NCBI GenBank assembly: GCA_018780035.1 | Contig: JADMKE010000024.1 | Location: forward strand, 310,001-374,000 | Direction: 5' to 3' | Source of the DNA: Candidatus Sericytochromatia bacterium | GTDB taxonomy: Bacteria > Cyanobacteriota > Sericytochromatia > UBA7694 | Length of the DNA stretch: 64,000 nucleotides | In this document: positions 63,522-64,000 of the stretch, one piece after another | Layout of the letters: every line of letters starts with the position of its first letter | Numbering within the stretch: position 1 is the first letter of the stretch | The notes under the pieces: generated by a model | Told to the model about the DNA's origin: nothing | Databases searched by the model: none | The model's input: only the letters and a program-made list of their open reading frames with translations | Made by a program: the position numbers and the translations under genes

Positions 63522-63680
63522 ATGAACCAAATTAAAGTCGAATTTGAAAAAAACATAGCTGGGACTTTGATTCTCCTTGATAAGTTTGACAGCTCATACC
63601 AAAAATACTCAAATAATCAACATATCATATCAAATCTAAAGCAAGGCATTCATTTTTTGAATGAATTTATGTTCCTGTAA
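63522..63680 (+). CDS. Possible 52-residue protein
   Basis: An ATG frame beginning MNQIKVEFEKNIAGT and ending HFLNEFMFL, about 70 bp downstream of the near-consensus promoter. Amino-acid composition is plausible for a small soluble protein, but the ribosome site is weak and no family is recognised. It could be chance in AT-rich DNA. Confidence 0.3.
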   Translation: MNQIKVEFEKNIAGTLILLDKFDSSYQKYSNNQHIISNLKQGIHFLNEFMFL

Positions 63681-64000
63681 TTTTCCAATACATTTCAATA
63701 GAACAAACATGCTAAATTCAATGGTTCGGACATTTTTTTGAGGGGTGTTCTAGGCAGTGACTGGGTTTGAGCCAGGCTGGGCGAATTAAATGCAAGTTAG
63801 GGTACCCCCTGACTTTGATTTAAATGCTCTGGGCCGAGTAGGGCCTTTCCAGGAACTAGTCATAGCCTCATTTCCGCCTCCCAAAATTTGTCCGGAGTAT
63901 TGACAAACAGGAGGTGCCCACAAAAAAAATTTCCCTCAACTATTTCAAGCATCTTTGCACCTCATAATTTCTCCGAAACCACAGATCTTTGCTTGCTTCG
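63681..64000. other. Right-edge region without a recognised gene
   Basis: About 320 bp with no convincing open frame. It is more GC-balanced than the preceding stretch and contains GAATTAAATGC and TTTAAATGCTC about 40 bp apart and the stem-prone GGGCCGAGTAGGGCC. I cannot assign any of it. Confidence 0.3.

Noticed and set aside
1..64000. CRISPR arrays, tRNA or rRNA genes, insertion sequences, prophage genes
   Set aside because: Looked for by eye on both strands; nothing convincing was seen.

Overview
The window looks like chromosomal DNA of a Gram-negative-type (diderm) bacterium of moderate GC. Genes are densely packed on both strands, with many 4-bp ATGA/GTGA overlaps. Pointers to a diderm envelope are an SppA fused to an outer-membrane-type barrel domain, a lipid-A-disaccharide-synthase-related protein, a BamB-like PQQ propeller and several lipoprotein- or Sec-type leaders. 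The LpxB-related protein and the TPR/GAF/hybrid-kinase style resemble Cyanobacteria and their non-photosynthetic relatives (Sericytochromatia/Blackallbacteria-like lineages). That placement is a low-confidence guess from gene style, not a measured assignment. No rRNA, tRNA, CRISPR array, transposase or phage gene was recognised.

Layout. 1-378: a frameshifted gene running off the left edge. 379-1192: an AT-rich gene-free stretch with a perfect 28-bp palindrome and several terminators. 1193-9178: an SH3-domain membrane protein, then a Rieske / DUF4178 / small membrane protein / DUF350 / SppA operon, facing a three-gene minus-strand operon (prolyl iminopeptidase, tRNA1(Val)-type methyltransferase, LpxB-related). 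9275-10827: a 44-residue membrane protein and an AAA/DUF4143 ATPase whose start lies in the first of three motifs spaced exactly 33 bp. 11130-15703: a beta-ureidopropionase-like nitrilase, a class III aminotransferase, and biotin carboxylase plus biotin carrier genes without a carboxyltransferase, then a truncated acetyltransferase. 15858-22662: a signalling and maintenance operon (zinc-ribbon/NHL-propeller/cNMP-binding/CheA-P2-like protein, PP2C phosphatase, SDR, M16-like protein without its zinc motif, deoxyribosyltransferase-like protein). 22782-28398: glycine-zipper protein, tandem LysR regulators, a start-less short ORF, an orphan, a thioesterase and TypA/BipA. 28569-40105: esterase, Ser/Thr kinase with extracytoplasmic Cache sensor, a duplicated NTF2-VOC protein, DEAD-box helicase, an exported PG-binding/CHAP-like protein behind a structured leader, and a SWIM/SNF2 helicase. 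40181-44122: a hybrid histidine kinase broken by a one-base frameshift, then a REC-GGDEF diguanylate cyclase.

44119-51467 is the most unusual block. Five tightly coupled minus-strand genes encode a medium-chain dehydrogenase, an asparagine-synthetase-like amidotransferase, a SAM methyltransferase, an Fe(II)/2-oxoglutarate-type oxygenase and an A-T-R (adenylation, carrier, thioester-reductase) NRPS-like enzyme. Together they look like a compact, possibly undescribed, biosynthetic operon for a modified amino-acid-derived aldehyde or alcohol.

51696-57845: PQQ propeller protein, second glycine-zipper protein, a Maf-like/YkgJ fusion, an ABC exporter with a consensus promoter carrying an operator-like palindrome in its spacer, and a CHRD-domain protein. 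57862-61979: a macro-domain protein followed by oleB-oleC-oleD (olefin/beta-lactone pathway) without an adjacent oleA. 62201-63322: an atypically long PRPP synthetase. 63323-64000: a strong-looking promoter and a possible 52-residue ORF, otherwise unexplained.
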